Source of the DNA: Rotaria socialis
Lineage: Eukaryota; Rotifera; Eurotatoria; Philodinida; Philodinidae
Reading direction: 5' to 3'
Assembly (NCBI GenBank): GCA_905331475.1
Contig: CAJNYU010001720.1
Location: 64,400 to 128,399 of the forward strand
Length of the DNA: 64,000 nucleotides
Shown here: piece by piece, positions 10,991-22,741 of the stretch
Position numbering within the stretch: position 1 is the first letter of the stretch
Layout: every line of letters starts with the position of its first letter
Translations under genes and position numbers: made by a program
Notes under the pieces: model-generated
Told to the model about the DNA's origin: nothing
Database searches by the model: none
What the model saw: only the letters and a program-made list of their open reading frames with translations

Positions 10991-13962
10991 TTAGAGAAGT
11001 TCAATTTTATCCTTTTGCTGCTGCTGCTGCTGTTTTTGCTGTTGTTTTTGTGCAGCATCTAATCTATATTGTATAAGTTCAAGAATGGGTTCTTCAGGTG
11101 TAACTGCCCGTTGAAGACGCTAAGAAAAAAAGATTGACATTATTTCTTTCTTATACTTCATAAAAATAAAAAATTAATTTACTTCATCGAATGTTTTTCC
11201 TGGTGTTATGATTAATTTATAAATAGCATAACCAGGTATACATAGCATTGGTAAAAATACCATAAGATATGACCATACTTGTATAGTAAAAGGTAAATCT
11301 TTTAAATCGGTTGTTTTAATTGCAATTGTACCAGCCAGAAAATTACTCATAGCAATGTAGAATATTATCTTAAATCATACGAAGATTAATTATAAGAAAA
11401 TTAAGAAAATATTCGCTTACAAATAAAAATATTGGACTAATAAGATACCAAATGACTCTCCAAAATAATGATGGTCGTGAGCCAATCATTGATTTGATAT
11501 CAAATGAAAATCGATTAACACCTAAATTAATCGAAAAATAGAATTGTTTCAATCTCATTTCTTTTCTTTTCTTTTATCTGTTACCATAAAACCATGAGAC
11601 AGCAATACATTCAATAAATACGACAAGAAGAATAGCTGGAGCAACTGCGATTTCGTTCATTAAAGTTACTATATAATCACCACCATAAGTACATGTTGGT
11701 AATGCACCCAAATAGCATATTATCAGAACTCCAAGTACGAATAACGAACGATGCCGTCCGAATAAATTGGGAAATTCATCACACAAACCGGTTATAATTG
11801 ATTCAAGACCACCGAACTAAAATTGATTTTCACAGTATTTACAATCTCTGCTGATTATTCGAAATTACAACTCACTGTACTATCGATACCCAATGTAATG
11901 ACCATAAAGAAAAATAGAACAGCCCATAATGTTGACCAATTCATTAAAGCAATTGTATGCGGATAGACAATGAAGACAAGTTCCGAGCCTAATATTTTCT
12001 AGAGACTAAAAGTTTTCAAGAAATAATTTTAACAAAAATAACCTTTATCTTCGATAACTTCTTCAATAGTTTTTCTTGATACACTAGCCATATGACCAAG
12101 TGTTGAAAAAATAACAAAACCTGCTAGAATTGATGTTGCACAATTGATTGTACTTGTCACTAATGCATCACTATATGAAGAAAAAAAAACATGAGGAAAA
12201 AGCATCATGATTATTTACCGATAGCAATTATTATTAAATTTGTTATACGATGAAAGAGCTAGAAGAACACCAAAACCTGGCCCAAGTGAAAAAAATATTT
12301 GAGTAGCTGCTGCATTCCAAATCTATTCATGAATAAAAAAAAGAAACCATTATTTATACTGTCAAAAATTTGTTCATACAGAAAAATCTTTTAATAGTTC
12401 CATATTTGGCCGTAGATAATATTTTATACCAATCGATGAACCCGACAAGGTAACACCACGAATTAATAGAATGAATAAAACTGCATATGGAGCAATAGCA
12501 GTAATCCATACGGCCTAGAAATTCCAAGTCAAACATAAGAATATGTAGAAGCGCGCGAAAAGACTCACTTTGCCTGAACTTTTAATTCCTTTCCAAAGAG
12601 CAAAATAGACAAGAACAAAAACGACTAAAAGACTGATGGCAAGTTCCCATTTAATTTTGCCTAAATTGTTAAAACCATCGGCTTTGTCTACTTCTTGAAG
12701 ACGTCGACTAGACAGAATTCTTTGTTTTTTTTTGAAAACTTTCTAAGCAAAAATAAAATCTACTCACTAGAAATATTCTTCCGTTGAATATACTAATCGA
12801 GTGCAGTTCTTTGTAGGTTCCCCTGATATATTGAATTTTTTATCTGTTAGATTCATTAATTGAGATAAATATTCGTATTGTTTAACATCGGCTGCTACAC
12901 AACATTTTGTGTTCCATTCATGATCACAACTTTTCCAAGGTAATTCAGTTCGTAAACCATTGAATGACATAACCAAATAATAAACAGCCCATGATATAAT
13001 TGTATTGTAGAATGTTGCAGTCATAAAATTAATTAATACTGTTGCCCAACCAATACCTTTGACTAATGGACAGATCTAATAAGCAAAAAAAAGATTTCAT
13101 AGGAATTAAATTCAATGCACTTAAAACTTATACATGTTTCCATATTGTAAATACACCTGCTCGATGATATTGACCAAGAGCAAGTTCCATACTATAGAAA
13201 AATACAATTCATATCAGAGAGCCATGCGAATATGACTATCTATATTTACTAGAAAAGTGGTAGGCCGCCAAAAATCAGAAGAATAAAATAAGGAATAAAA
13301 AATGCTCCGCCACCATTCTTATAGACAGTTGTTGGAAAACGCCACACATTACCTAAATATTCCTAGTTTACAGAAAAACAACGAATATATAAGATCATAC
13401 CTAAATCAACGGCATAGCCAATAACAGCAAGAAGAAATTCAATTTTATGATCCCATGCGTCTCTGGGAATAGCAGCTTGCGGTGGGATTGGCGGTTTCCA
13501 TGAAGCAAGTAAATCAATATTTGCTTCGATTGTTTGTAATTCCACTGTTGAAGCTTGTTTTCCATTTTCATTACACACAATTTTAAGATTTGATGATGTC
13601 AAATGAATACGATCTTCGTTTTTATTTCGATCATCTCCGCCCAATGTTGGCCTACGTTTATTTAAATTTTTTATTTGATGTAAATGATAACCGAGTTCAG
13701 CATTCGAACTCAGAGAACGAACAGGCGGTCTAGTTTTACTTTTTGACTCAGCTAATGGTGATGTTTCTGTCAATGTTTGATAATTAAAACCGCTCGATGA
13801 TTCTCTTGCCAACGGTGCTTGAACGCTATGAATCATATCGTCATCGGATGTAGCTCGTTGTGTATTAGTATTTGTTCCTGATGTTGAACTATTACTAGCT
13901 GATGATGTTTTTTTCGAGAGAAACTTAGACATGGTTGAATTGCCCGACGTTGTCGAACTCAT
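10991..13962 (-). CDS. SLC6A: SLC6 family Na+/Cl- dependent monoamine-type transporter
   Basis: Thirteen exons on the minus strand (13962-13401, 13352-13250, 13191-13134, 13075-12768, 12707-12569, 12514-12380, 12322-12219, 12170-12043, 11988-11876, 11816-11585, 11521-11421, 11368-11183, 11119-10991) join to 765 residues. TM1 reads [13 protein letters not shown]; Asp186 occupies the position of serotonin transporter Asp98, the amine-binding residue of monoamine carriers. Other hallmarks are [56 protein letters not shown] and the TM10-11 block ending [10 protein letters not shown]. The family moves neurotransmitter across the plasma membrane with Na+ and Cl-. Nearest relatives by eye are SERT/DAT. 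The N-terminal tail is about 165 residues, Ser/Thr-rich and much longer than usual; the C-tail ends in a glutamine run encoded by CAG/CAA. Exon 8 uses a GTTATT donor. The exact substrate is not decidable from sequence alone. Confidence 0.93.
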
Positions 13963-15375
13963 TGTATAGTTGTTGTACCGGCGTGGAAAAAGAAGCTATT
14001 ATTAACTATAAATATCGGTAAGAGCACAATACTAAAAATATTAGTGTACTTCTTGTCAGTTTGAAGAAGCCGAATAAATGAAGATCAGTTCTGTCTATTC
14101 ATATATTTTTCTCTCGAAGTCTTTCTTTGTTGTTTATCATTATTGAACCGAAAGAGATGAATTTCTTCTTTTTTTCTGGGTTTGAAGAAATATGTTCCTA
14201 CTCGGATTATATGCTGTTAGTAATTAACATTTGTTTCTCTCATTCTGTCTTGCTCCAGTCCCTCGTTTATATTCCAGTTGTCACTGAAGCGAAGTGATTT
14301 GCCTTTTTGATTAGACAGTCAGATTCGACGAGGTTGTCTCGTTTTCTTTTGTCTTAATGGGAAAATGAGCTAAAAAGACATGCAAAACGAGGCAAAAAAA
14401 ATAGAAGTGTGATTTGATATCATCATATGTCCATCTTTCTCTTTTTATAATAACCTTGAATAAGAAAAAACATTGACGAAGATACATTTCAGCTTCTTTT
14501 TGTAATTTTTTCCTTGTCAACTCTATTTTTTAGAGACTCATCCGATTTGTTTCCGCTAGTAAAATACATGCTGCAGTACGAGTGCTTTCGTGTTTGCCTT
14601 TAATTTTCAGTCAAAAGACAAATGGAATGTTTTTGGTACAGAAATTGTCGTTGGAAAAGTAAATAATTCTTGTTTGAAATAGCGTTCACTGCACAAATCA
14701 CTATCACAATTACGATTGACAGCCTCGTAGTGCGTCTACGATGAAATAGTTACTAATGTATAAGCAATCAATTGCTCGTTGAACGCATTAGTTTATTTTT
14801 TTTCCAGAAATAGAAAACGTTGCATTTCAATCGAATTTGATATTTTCACAATGATCTGATTCGGAAAAAATAAAGACAAAGTACAACAGCAGAGGTTATT
14901 TGTAAGATGACTTTTTCTGCTTTGGAAATCCAATGTTGACTTGATAATCGAATGGTAAAATCACGAAGTAATATAATGGAAGATTCAAAAAATCTCTCAG
15001 TCTATCGTCGAATGATGTTGCGTTATGATCTGCGACGACATCTGACAAGGCAATCAAACTATGTCTAGAATAATAAGATGAAAAAAATAAAATTATTCCA
15101 AATAGAATGAAGAGTAGCTGCTTAAGATCGTGCTAAAAGCATCTAAAAGTATTTTAAATTTTACAATGAAATATAGTAGACAACTGTTCTCAGATACAAT
15201 ATGTTTGCGACTGAATTTATCTGTAATCAATTCAAATCTCTTTTAAGTAAAACTACATCATTCCACAAAAGTATTTGATCCGCACTAATTTATATTAAAA
15301 AAATCCAAGTTATTTCAGCCATTCAATATCAAACACGCATGTGTTAGGAGAGAAATCTTTGAACTTTTACAGTTG
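13963..15375. other. Region upstream of the SLC6 gene
   Basis: AT-rich, no gene recognised. It should contain the SLC6 promoter and 5' UTR, but I see no decisive element. Confidence 0.4.
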
Positions 15376-15377
15376 TA

Positions 15378-15755
15378 CTCCGGAGCAGTGTTTCCAATGG
15401 AAATCTAAAACAAAATGTACAGTACACTCTGTTTTTTATGAGCAAAGTGTACAAAAGCCCAATTTTCACAATTGAGAAAACAAAATATAATTTTCGCCAT
15501 TTTTTTTATTTCATGAAACCAACATTTTGATCACTAGCGAACAAAAAAATATCACACTTAATTAATTTGAAACTATATGCGGCTTTTAAGGTTCAGAGAT
15601 CAAAGAAATCAGAGTGTAAATTATTTTAGCGAAGTGTACATTGTACACTTTGTTTTCTGGGCAAGTGTATAGCAGAGTGTAAATCAAAACTAGTAGATGT
15701 TCTGTACATTTTGCTTCTGCTGTGTACGCTTGCCATTGGAAACACTGCTCCGGGG
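15378..15755. mobile_element. 378-bp MITE flanked by TA
   Basis: The left end CTCCGGAGCAGTGTTTCCAA and the inverse of the right end CCCCGGAGCAGTGTTTCCAA differ at one base over at least 23 bases. Each end is flanked by TA (15376-15377 and 15756-15757), the target duplication of Tc1/mariner elements. Subterminal CAAAATGTACAG words are also inverted. There is no coding capacity, so it is non-autonomous. Confidence 0.8.
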
Positions 15756-15757
15756 TA

Positions 15758-16310
15758 TGGAAGTTTTGTGTTCCCCGGCATTTTACCAATATATCTCAAG
15801 ATACATGGATCTTTAGTATTATGATTTATTACGAACACTGAAAACTTACGTTTTTAATCGTATGAGCAATGCGAACCTAATTAAAATGTATGTTGTCACG
15901 CGAGTACACAATGAGCCGCAACCGATTTTATGTGTATATCATTAGGACAGTTAATTGACAACAGATTAGCAGTTTTTTTCGATTGAAGTTCAATTTTGTA
16001 TTAAATATTAAGCATACAATTGGCCAATTTTATGAGAATATAATTATTCTAACATGTATACTCCATGATAAAGGGAGGCACTTCCGAAATAATAAACCAT
16101 GAATTTTGTTTTGTTCTAAATACTGCAGTATAAAGTTAGATAGAAAATCTACCCATAAGTTAATAGGCGTATGCCAAAGAAAAAATAATTGAGCGTATAG
16201 TTTTTATGGCATATGCAAAGCTACTTTAGAAGCACGTGATCGCTCCAATAGGTAGGTGGAAAATCTGATCAGATGTGCGTTTAGTTATATACATAAGTGT
16301 CAACCAGCAG
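15758..16310. other. Intergenic and upstream region of the small precursor gene
   Basis: AT-rich and featureless apart from the TATA box that follows it. Confidence 0.35.
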
Positions 16311-16320
16311 TATATAAATA
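16311..16320 (+). promoter_or_regulatory. TATA box of the small secreted precursor gene
   Basis: TATATAAATA lies about 30 bases before TCTCAGTTGAC (near 16334-16344), a likely initiator, and 115 bases before the start codon of the small gene. It is the clearest core promoter in the window. Confidence 0.55.
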
Positions 16321-16435
16321 CTAAAGTCAGATTCTCAGTTGACAGAGTGTATGTTGTTCTTTTGCGTATATTTTTATTGAATGATAAAAAGAGCCGATCA
16401 GATTTTCACTATTTTATTTAAATAGATTATTCAAT

Positions 16436-16852
16436 ATGCAGAAGTTATTTCGATATTTAATTTTGGTTTTCATTGTAATATTTGTTCTATCGTCCGGTAA
16501 GTTTAACTGAGCGTTGCCACATGGGAATTGCATTTTTATTCTAGATCACGCTCAATGCCGAAGTGCATTACCGCCAAGAGTAGAAGATTCGAAAAAGTCG
16601 TTAGAATTCATCGACGATATAAATATTTGCAAGTTCCGAAAAATTCTTTTACGCAATTGTAAGATTAGTTTAACTACAATTCACTTGCTATAGATTCTAG
16701 TTTTAGCTCGACGTGCAATTAATTATGATGATCTTGATAAAAGAAAGTAAATGAAATTGTTTTTTGAAATAATTTACTAGATTATTTTGTTTTATAGACA
16801 AGATCAAGAATTATTCAAACGTGGGACTAGCCAGTTCTTCAGTAATTGGTAG
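16436..16852 (+). CDS. Small secreted precursor, candidate neuropeptide prohormone
   Basis: Four exons, 16436-16496, 16545-16658, 16701-16746 and 16798-16852, join to 91 residues. Residues 1-20 form a strong signal peptide (YLILVFIVIFVLSS core). The mature part has two cysteines (Cys25 and Cys51 by my count). Its C-terminal third is cut by basic pairs: LARR, AINYDDLDKR, KQDQELFKR, then a terminal GTSQFFSNW before the stop. Such KR-punctuated short peptides behind a signal sequence are the layout of neuropeptide prohormones processed by PC2-type convertases. No Gly precedes the sites, so C-terminal amidation is not predicted. I do not recognise the peptide family. A TATA box upstream and AATAAA at about 16980 frame the transcript. 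Exon 3 has an alternative acceptor six bases earlier in the text (CTATAG) that would instead give an early stop after a few residues. Confidence 0.65.
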
Positions 16853-18327
16853 AATACATTCCTAGCGTTTATTTGATTTTTGATTTGCACTATTGTATTA
16901 AATGAAAGAAAAAAAACAAAGATTTATTCATTGCTCTTTTGAGACACATCAACTTCAAACATAGAAGTTATAATCTTTGAAATAAATCATTGTTGCTGAT
17001 GTATAGAATTTCGTTGCTATCATTGAAACATGTGTATGGTCGGAAGTAGATGTTTCTTAAAAACGAGAAGCTCCTTATCGAGTTTTAGACGAGTCATGCA
17101 GTGCTGATAATAGCTGAATGAGAAGATTTTTATCATGATTATCAGAATCATTTTCCAATGTGCAACAATTCAGAAAAAAGAATTCTTCCTTTGAATATGT
17201 CAAATTTTCCAACGGCCGCTTCATAGTGTCGATAAAAATTCTATGAATTCAAAAAATAAAGTGTTGCAAACAACAGCGATATCGTGACATCGTTTCTCAG
17301 CTGAACAATCTGTTTCATGATTCAATATAATCACCAGCATCGAATAAAATTGGATAAATGTAAATCTTCTTTTTTTATAAACTCCAATTCTAGCAATACT
17401 GAGACGTTTAGGTAGTTCAAGTTTACATCCACATTTAGTTTAGATAAGTAACAGCATTTGTTGATCTCTATTATCATAGTGATCAATTTGAGAGGGTAAA
17501 TTGTCTCGATGAGAATCATTGTGAAGATTTTGTTCTCCTTGGTGATATCACACTGCTTAAACGACAAGTAAGATTTACGATTTATAAAGGACGTTCGAAC
17601 GTCTATATGGAAATAAATCACAAACTTAATAAACAGTCTTTAGTTTTATATTGATTCGTCAGTGTTACTATAAAAACTCAGTTAATCTCTGAGAATAAGG
17701 AATTAATTATGACGAAAGGATTTTTGTTTTTACAAAATTGATTAGTGAGGTTCATGAATGCACAATGCGAGAAAAAAGTATAAATCATTTTAAACTTGAT
17801 TGTTTAAAAACATGCTCTGCATAGTCATCTACCATCGATTCCGATTAACTAGACATCTCTTTCATAGTTTTCTTTCTAATGGATACTAATGTAATCAGAC
17901 AATCTTTCGCAAAAATTTTCTTACAGAAGTCATCATACATTTGTCTATTCTCGCTACGCTTGGTTAAATTCATCGTTATTCTATGAATTACATGAAACCA
18001 ATATTTGGTGATTTTATTTAGACATTTCAGCTGAGATGCGTACGAAAAAATCGGTAGTCTCGAAATTGAAATTTTCAATTGAATTCATGTTTGACACATA
18101 TGTTTGAATTATAACCAATTATGCGTAAAAAGAAAGAGAGCGCCATTTTCTATCGTACACTGCTACACAAAAAACGCTTGTCATTTATTAAAATAAATCT
18201 TTTAATTATCAATATGTGAAAAACACAGAACTGGTTCAACGGAAAAATCAGATTGATAAATATTGGAACACGATATGAGAATGATATGTATGAGAAGTGT
18301 ACGTCAAACCTGAATAAAATGAAATGA
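16853..18327. other. Intergenic region
   Basis: Holds the 3' end of the small precursor gene (AATAAA near 16980). The rest is AT-rich, and short frames here show no homology I can recognise. Confidence 0.4.
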
Positions 18328-19629
18328 TCATTTAGATGACCACATACGATTGAATGCTTCAATAGCTTTGTCATAAATCATAAATGTAATTGAAACATCA
18401 GCGCAAACACGACCGAGTCGTGGTACGGTACCCTTGTAAAATCTAAATAAATAACATGAAAAAACATTCCTTTTCAATTTAAAAAAAGTCAACTTACGCC
18501 AGCGGTCCTTCGTTTTTCAAGATTTTTATTGCACAATCAAATGTATTTTTATATTTTGCAGCTTCAAGACTTTGCATACGGGTTTTAACAACATCCAATG
18601 GTGTATTACCAAAGACGCTAGCTGCACCAGCCATCAGACCAAATATACCTGTAATAATCACGGGCACTGGTGCGTGTTGTCCTTTGTTAGTATATTTTCT
18701 ATAGTGTTCTTTCAATGTTTCCATAACGAAAAAGCGAATAGCTTGATTTGTTCCTTGTTTAAGTAGAGTTGGTGTTAAACCTTGATATGTGCCTCGAATA
18801 CCTAATCAAAAAATAAAATGAACAAAATCTATGAGTCCCAAGGGAAAAAAACTTATTTCTTGATTTCTGTGATTTCTAGCACAACAAATCAGCCCCCCCC
18901 CCCCCTTGATGAGTCCGAAATATAAAACTACCTTCTTTTCGAATGATTTCACGAACTCCATGAAAAAATCCATGAAAGTTTGGTTTAGCTAAATTTTGAT
19001 CATGAATAAATTTAACTTTGACAGTTTCCATGGGTGTGACAACAAGTAAAGCTTCGGCTAACTGAAATTAAATTTCAATATTAATGGCATTGAAAAAAAC
19101 AATTTAATGACTTACACCAGCACCCAAACCACATAAAAGTCGAGTTTTGCTATTCAATTGGCCATGTTCATCGGCTGCATATTTTTTCAGTTCTTCAAAA
19201 GCTCCAAATCTAATAAAAAAAACTCTTTCAGTTTCTAACAATTTTCTTCTCTTTTACATTCCTTACCTTACTGCACTTTTCGGTATCGATCCATATAGAA
19301 GTACGCTAAGGCCACGATAAAGACCAAAAAAACCTCTTGAATGTACTGTTTTTTTTACACAATCAATAACACCATTATATTTTCGTGGTTCACCACGTCT
19401 ACTTGAGCCTTCATCTAATTGTAATTGTGTTTTGACAAATTCTGTCGGGAATGTTATGCAAATTTCAATGGCACCCGTTATGCCACCTAGTAAATAAAAT
19501 GAAAACTCGCATGTATTCATGTATTTCATTTGGAATAACAAGGAATTTACCAAAGATAACACCACGCATACCACCTGTAGTTGGAGCAGCAGCTGCTGCA
19601 TGTATTTCACGACGATACGTTGATGACAT
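18328..19629 (-). CDS. SLC25A1: Mitochondrial citrate carrier (tricarboxylate transport protein)
   Basis: Six exons on the minus strand (19629-19551, 19486-19267, 19209-19116, 19061-18932, 18801-18498, 18442-18328) join to 313 residues, the usual length. Three mitochondrial carrier repeats are present, each with its PX[DE]XX[KR] signature: [21 protein letters not shown] and [11 protein letters not shown]. Citrate-carrier features are [20 protein letters not shown], the [15 protein letters not shown] segment and [20 protein letters not shown]. The protein sits in the mitochondrial inner membrane and exchanges citrate for malate, supplying cytosolic acetyl-CoA for lipid synthesis. The start codon gives an Ala-rich N-terminus (HAAAAAP) as expected. 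Intron 4 contains a run of 13 C at about 18893-18905, likely a sequencing-sensitive spot. The whole frame is intact. Confidence 0.95.
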
Positions 19630-21483
19630 GACTTTTTCTTATTGATACTATTCAAATGAACATGGCCTATGAAAGTATTCGCCGCGTCTACTTCTTTTGT
19701 TTTACAAAGTGTATAAAATGATAAAGCAATGCTGTTCGAAATATAAAAAATTGCAGTAATAAAATACAATAAAGAAAGAAAAACAAATAAATAGGCGAAC
19801 CAAGGATGACGCTTGTTGTGACAGTAGAAAAGAAGAAAAAAAGGAGATATGTCATTATTGTGTGTGTGACGTGTGATTTATTTAGTTATCTGAAACATTC
19901 ATTGGTTAATAATTGAACTTCGAAATATATTTAGTGATGGCGCTGGAGTCCGATGTACTTCTGGGATGTTTAGCTGAATGTTCAATATTGTTGTAATATA
20001 TTTTTCCAATAATGTCTATCATTACTAAGCTAATTAGTGTTGCTCATAGTTGTACAGACAGATAACCAAACAGCAATAATTGAAATTGTAAGATGAAATT
20101 AATCTTTAAAATCTATCGTTTTTATTATTATAGTCCATAGTTACGACTGGTCTGGTATATTTTTACTATTACAAAAAGCTAGCAACGAATATATGCTACT
20201 GTTGGGCACATTAGCAACCACTGTCTATTACGATTATCTACCACAGATGAAATACATTTAAAACTGTTTTCAAAACTTATTTATTTACCTTTATTATATA
20301 CGAATAAAGGTAGAAATAAATAATATTCACAGTAGATACTACTAGTAATTAAATACCGGTACGAAAGCATAATTCATTGAAAAATTTGTTTTTGAATTTC
20401 AGTAGGCCAAAAAAATTAGTAAAAACTTTAATCGACTAATATATTTTATTGTAAAATAGTTAAGCAATTTAAATATCAGAATTCATATTTATTTTATTTC
20501 AAGATCAAAAAGTAGATGTAAACATTTAAGTCGAGCTCTAAGTTATTGGTATTTTGTTTTTATTAAAAAATGTCTTAAAGATCATTTATGTTTTATTTAA
20601 AAAAATTATCTTTAGTTAGATGTAAAACATTTTAAAACTAATGATAGGAACAAGATGCTGGTTAATATCATACTTTATTATTATTATTATTATAAAAGAT
20701 AAAGAAAAAAAAACTAATAAATAATGATGCTCGAATTATCGAGAATTAATATTTATAATTTCAATTGTATTGAAACTATTTTAGATATAATAGATTATAT
20801 TTGTTAGCTATATTATTATTCTTTTATCTCATTCCTAAAAATATTATGAAACTCATTCTATTTAAAAAAAAATTCTCTATCGAATTGGTATTTATCTAAG
20901 TGATCCGTAATGCGTCGGTTTCACATTTTAGCTCTAACGGGACTGCGCCGACAAACTTTTTTCTTTTTATTTCAAATCTCTTTTTGTATTTTATCTCATG
21001 CAATTTATAAAAATTAACAAGAATTACGCTGTTTATGAACGAAATAAAACCATTTTGCTCTGAAAAATATATCTATAATTATCTACAAATTTTGTTTTTA
21101 TTTAAATGAATTTTTCATCAAGTTGATTATGTGATGCAAAGCATGATTTTTATTCGTTTAGAATTGATTTTGCCTTTCGTCACATTTTTATTTGAAATTA
21201 AACTATTGAAATCGCCAATGGCCGGGTCACACATCTACACCCCGAATTATTCACACCTCTATTCTGGAAATATTGGCAGTAAATGTAAAGCGTGTAGTTG
21301 TCGTTGTGGATGTAGGTGAAGAAATGTACTAATACCATATACATTGTCGAATAGTAATCAAATTTCGAGAAGGATAATATCTGGAAAAGTCCTCAGTTGT
21401 ATTATTACTTTTTCTTTCAAAACATCACAAAGAGAGAATCTTTGCACTAGATCACTGAAACGCATATCAATACATCACATCGA
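19630..21483. other. Very AT-rich intergenic region
   Basis: Contains the SLC25A1 promoter side and a long AT-rich tract (about 20200-21130). A plus frame at 21131-21319 ends in a cysteine-rich tail (KCKACSCRCGCR) but has no start context, signal peptide or splice evidence. Confidence 0.35.
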
Positions 21484-22150
21484 TCATGAAGAGTAAGAAT
21501 GTTTGTATCTTTCTTTTTCACTGTCTGTCAAACGTTTTAATGGTTGTTGCCCAAGCATAACTTCCTCATTCTTGGGGCGTTCAAAACGATAGTCTACTAC
21601 TTGGCCATCAAAGTTATCAGCTATTGAACGAACAACACTACAGATTTTACTTTTTGAATGTTTTTTTTTTTTTTTATAAAAGACCAGAATCATTTTTCAA
21701 CACTGATTGACAATCTTTGATTGCCAAAATATGAGAAGAAATTTCCATACAACACAAAGTCGGCTCCGAATTCTTCTAAAACACCACATCTGTGTAAGAC
21801 TTCCAATAGCATGTACGGAATATATATAATCAGATAGAAACGTGAAATGGACAATAAGAGTATGGTCATCTTGCGATGTTTACGCCAATGCATCGATCGA
21901 TACACGCTGCGTTTTTTTCTCACAATACGAGCAAGACTAAAGAAGATGATAATGATGGCTGCTGTAAGATCATGAATTATGGCATCCCACAAACTCATTA
22001 CTTGATCATCATAAATGCAAAGTGGATCGCCACATCTTACTTGAGCATAATCAAATGTATTTTGACAAGGAGGAAAAGAAATAATGATAAAACTATATCC
22101 AAGACCATAGACTAAAAGTATGACGAAGGGGAGTACGTGAATCAGAATGA
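21484..22150 (-). pseudogene. Truncated class A-like GPCR fragment (TM4-TM6)
   Basis: Minus strand from 22150 reads a TM4-like segment (LIHVLPFVILLVYGLGY), a loop with CQNTFDYAQVRCGDPLC, TM5 (HDLTAAIIIIFFSLARIV), a basic loop RSMHWRKHRKM and TM6 (LLSISRFYLIIYIPYML). TM7 starts (YGNFFSYF) but the frame then diverges and stops at 21690. An overlapping frame down to 21484 (ending RLTDSEKERYKHSYSS) may or may not be the C-tail. TM1-TM3 are missing: the fragment abuts the transposon at 22155, and nothing GPCR-like is seen on its far side. The architecture fits the rhodopsin-like receptors that are abundant in rotifers, but both ends are lost. Confidence 0.55.
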
Positions 22151-22154
22151 TCTA

Positions 22155-22738
22155 TTTTTGTGTACTCAAAAAGTGAGTACACTCTCAAATCGGCCAGTGT
22201 GCCCATCCGTCCGGCCGCCCGTAGGCACGATAACTTTCGAAAGGAGAGTCAGATCGTGATGAAATCTTGCGCATAGTTCAATCTCATGAATATCTCCGCC
22301 GAGTTCGAAGATGAGAAGGATCCCTCGAGAAATGGTTGAGTTATCGAAAAAATTGTCATTTTTGGCCAGACCATCGCTGAGGAGGCGTACAGAGATTTTT
22401 TCAAAAAATACTTTTCTCAGAATTATTCAGAACTTATATAAACCGACTCAGTTTTTAACGCTGATTCCNNNNNNNNNNNNNNNNNNNNNNNNNNNNNNNN
22501 NNNNNNNNNNNNNNNNNNNNNNNNNNNNNNNNNNNNNNNNNNNNNNNNNNNNNNNNNNNNNNNNNNNNTTTCTTGAGGGATCATTCTCATCTTCGAACTC
22601 GACCGAGATATTCATGAGATTGAACTGTGTGGAAAATTTCATCACGGTCTGACTCTCCTTTCGCAAGTTATCGTGCCTACAGCCGGCCGGACACACTGAC
22701 CGATTCTAGAGTGTACTCACTTTTTGAGTACACAAAAA
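22155..22738. mobile_element. Long-TIR DNA element with subterminal hairpins, containing the assembly gap
   Basis: Both ends carry TTTTTG plus TGTACTCAAAAAGTGAGTAC in opposite orientation (22155-22182 and 22711-22738), flanked by TA at 22153-22154 and 22739-22740. Similarity of the arms continues inward for at least 170 bases (CGGTCAGTGTGTCCGGCCG, GGCACGATAACTT, GTTCAATCTCATGAATAT). Each tip itself folds, with a 9-base stem and AAAAG loop. The centre is 100 N (22469-22568), so a transposase cannot be excluded. Partial copies occur at 28079 and 35104. Confidence 0.8.
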
Positions 22739-22741
22739 TAG

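Noticed and set aside
17331..17621. 96-residue minus-strand frame
   Set aside because: No recognisable motif, start context or splice partner in AT-rich DNA.
21131..21319. Small cysteine-rich peptide gene
   Set aside because: The CKACSCRCGCR tail is striking, but there is no signal peptide, the start lies in AT-rich sequence and no splice sites or promoter support it.
22311..22696. Open frames crossing the N gap on both strands
   Set aside because: They consist of transposon arm sequence and runs of X; no real protein.
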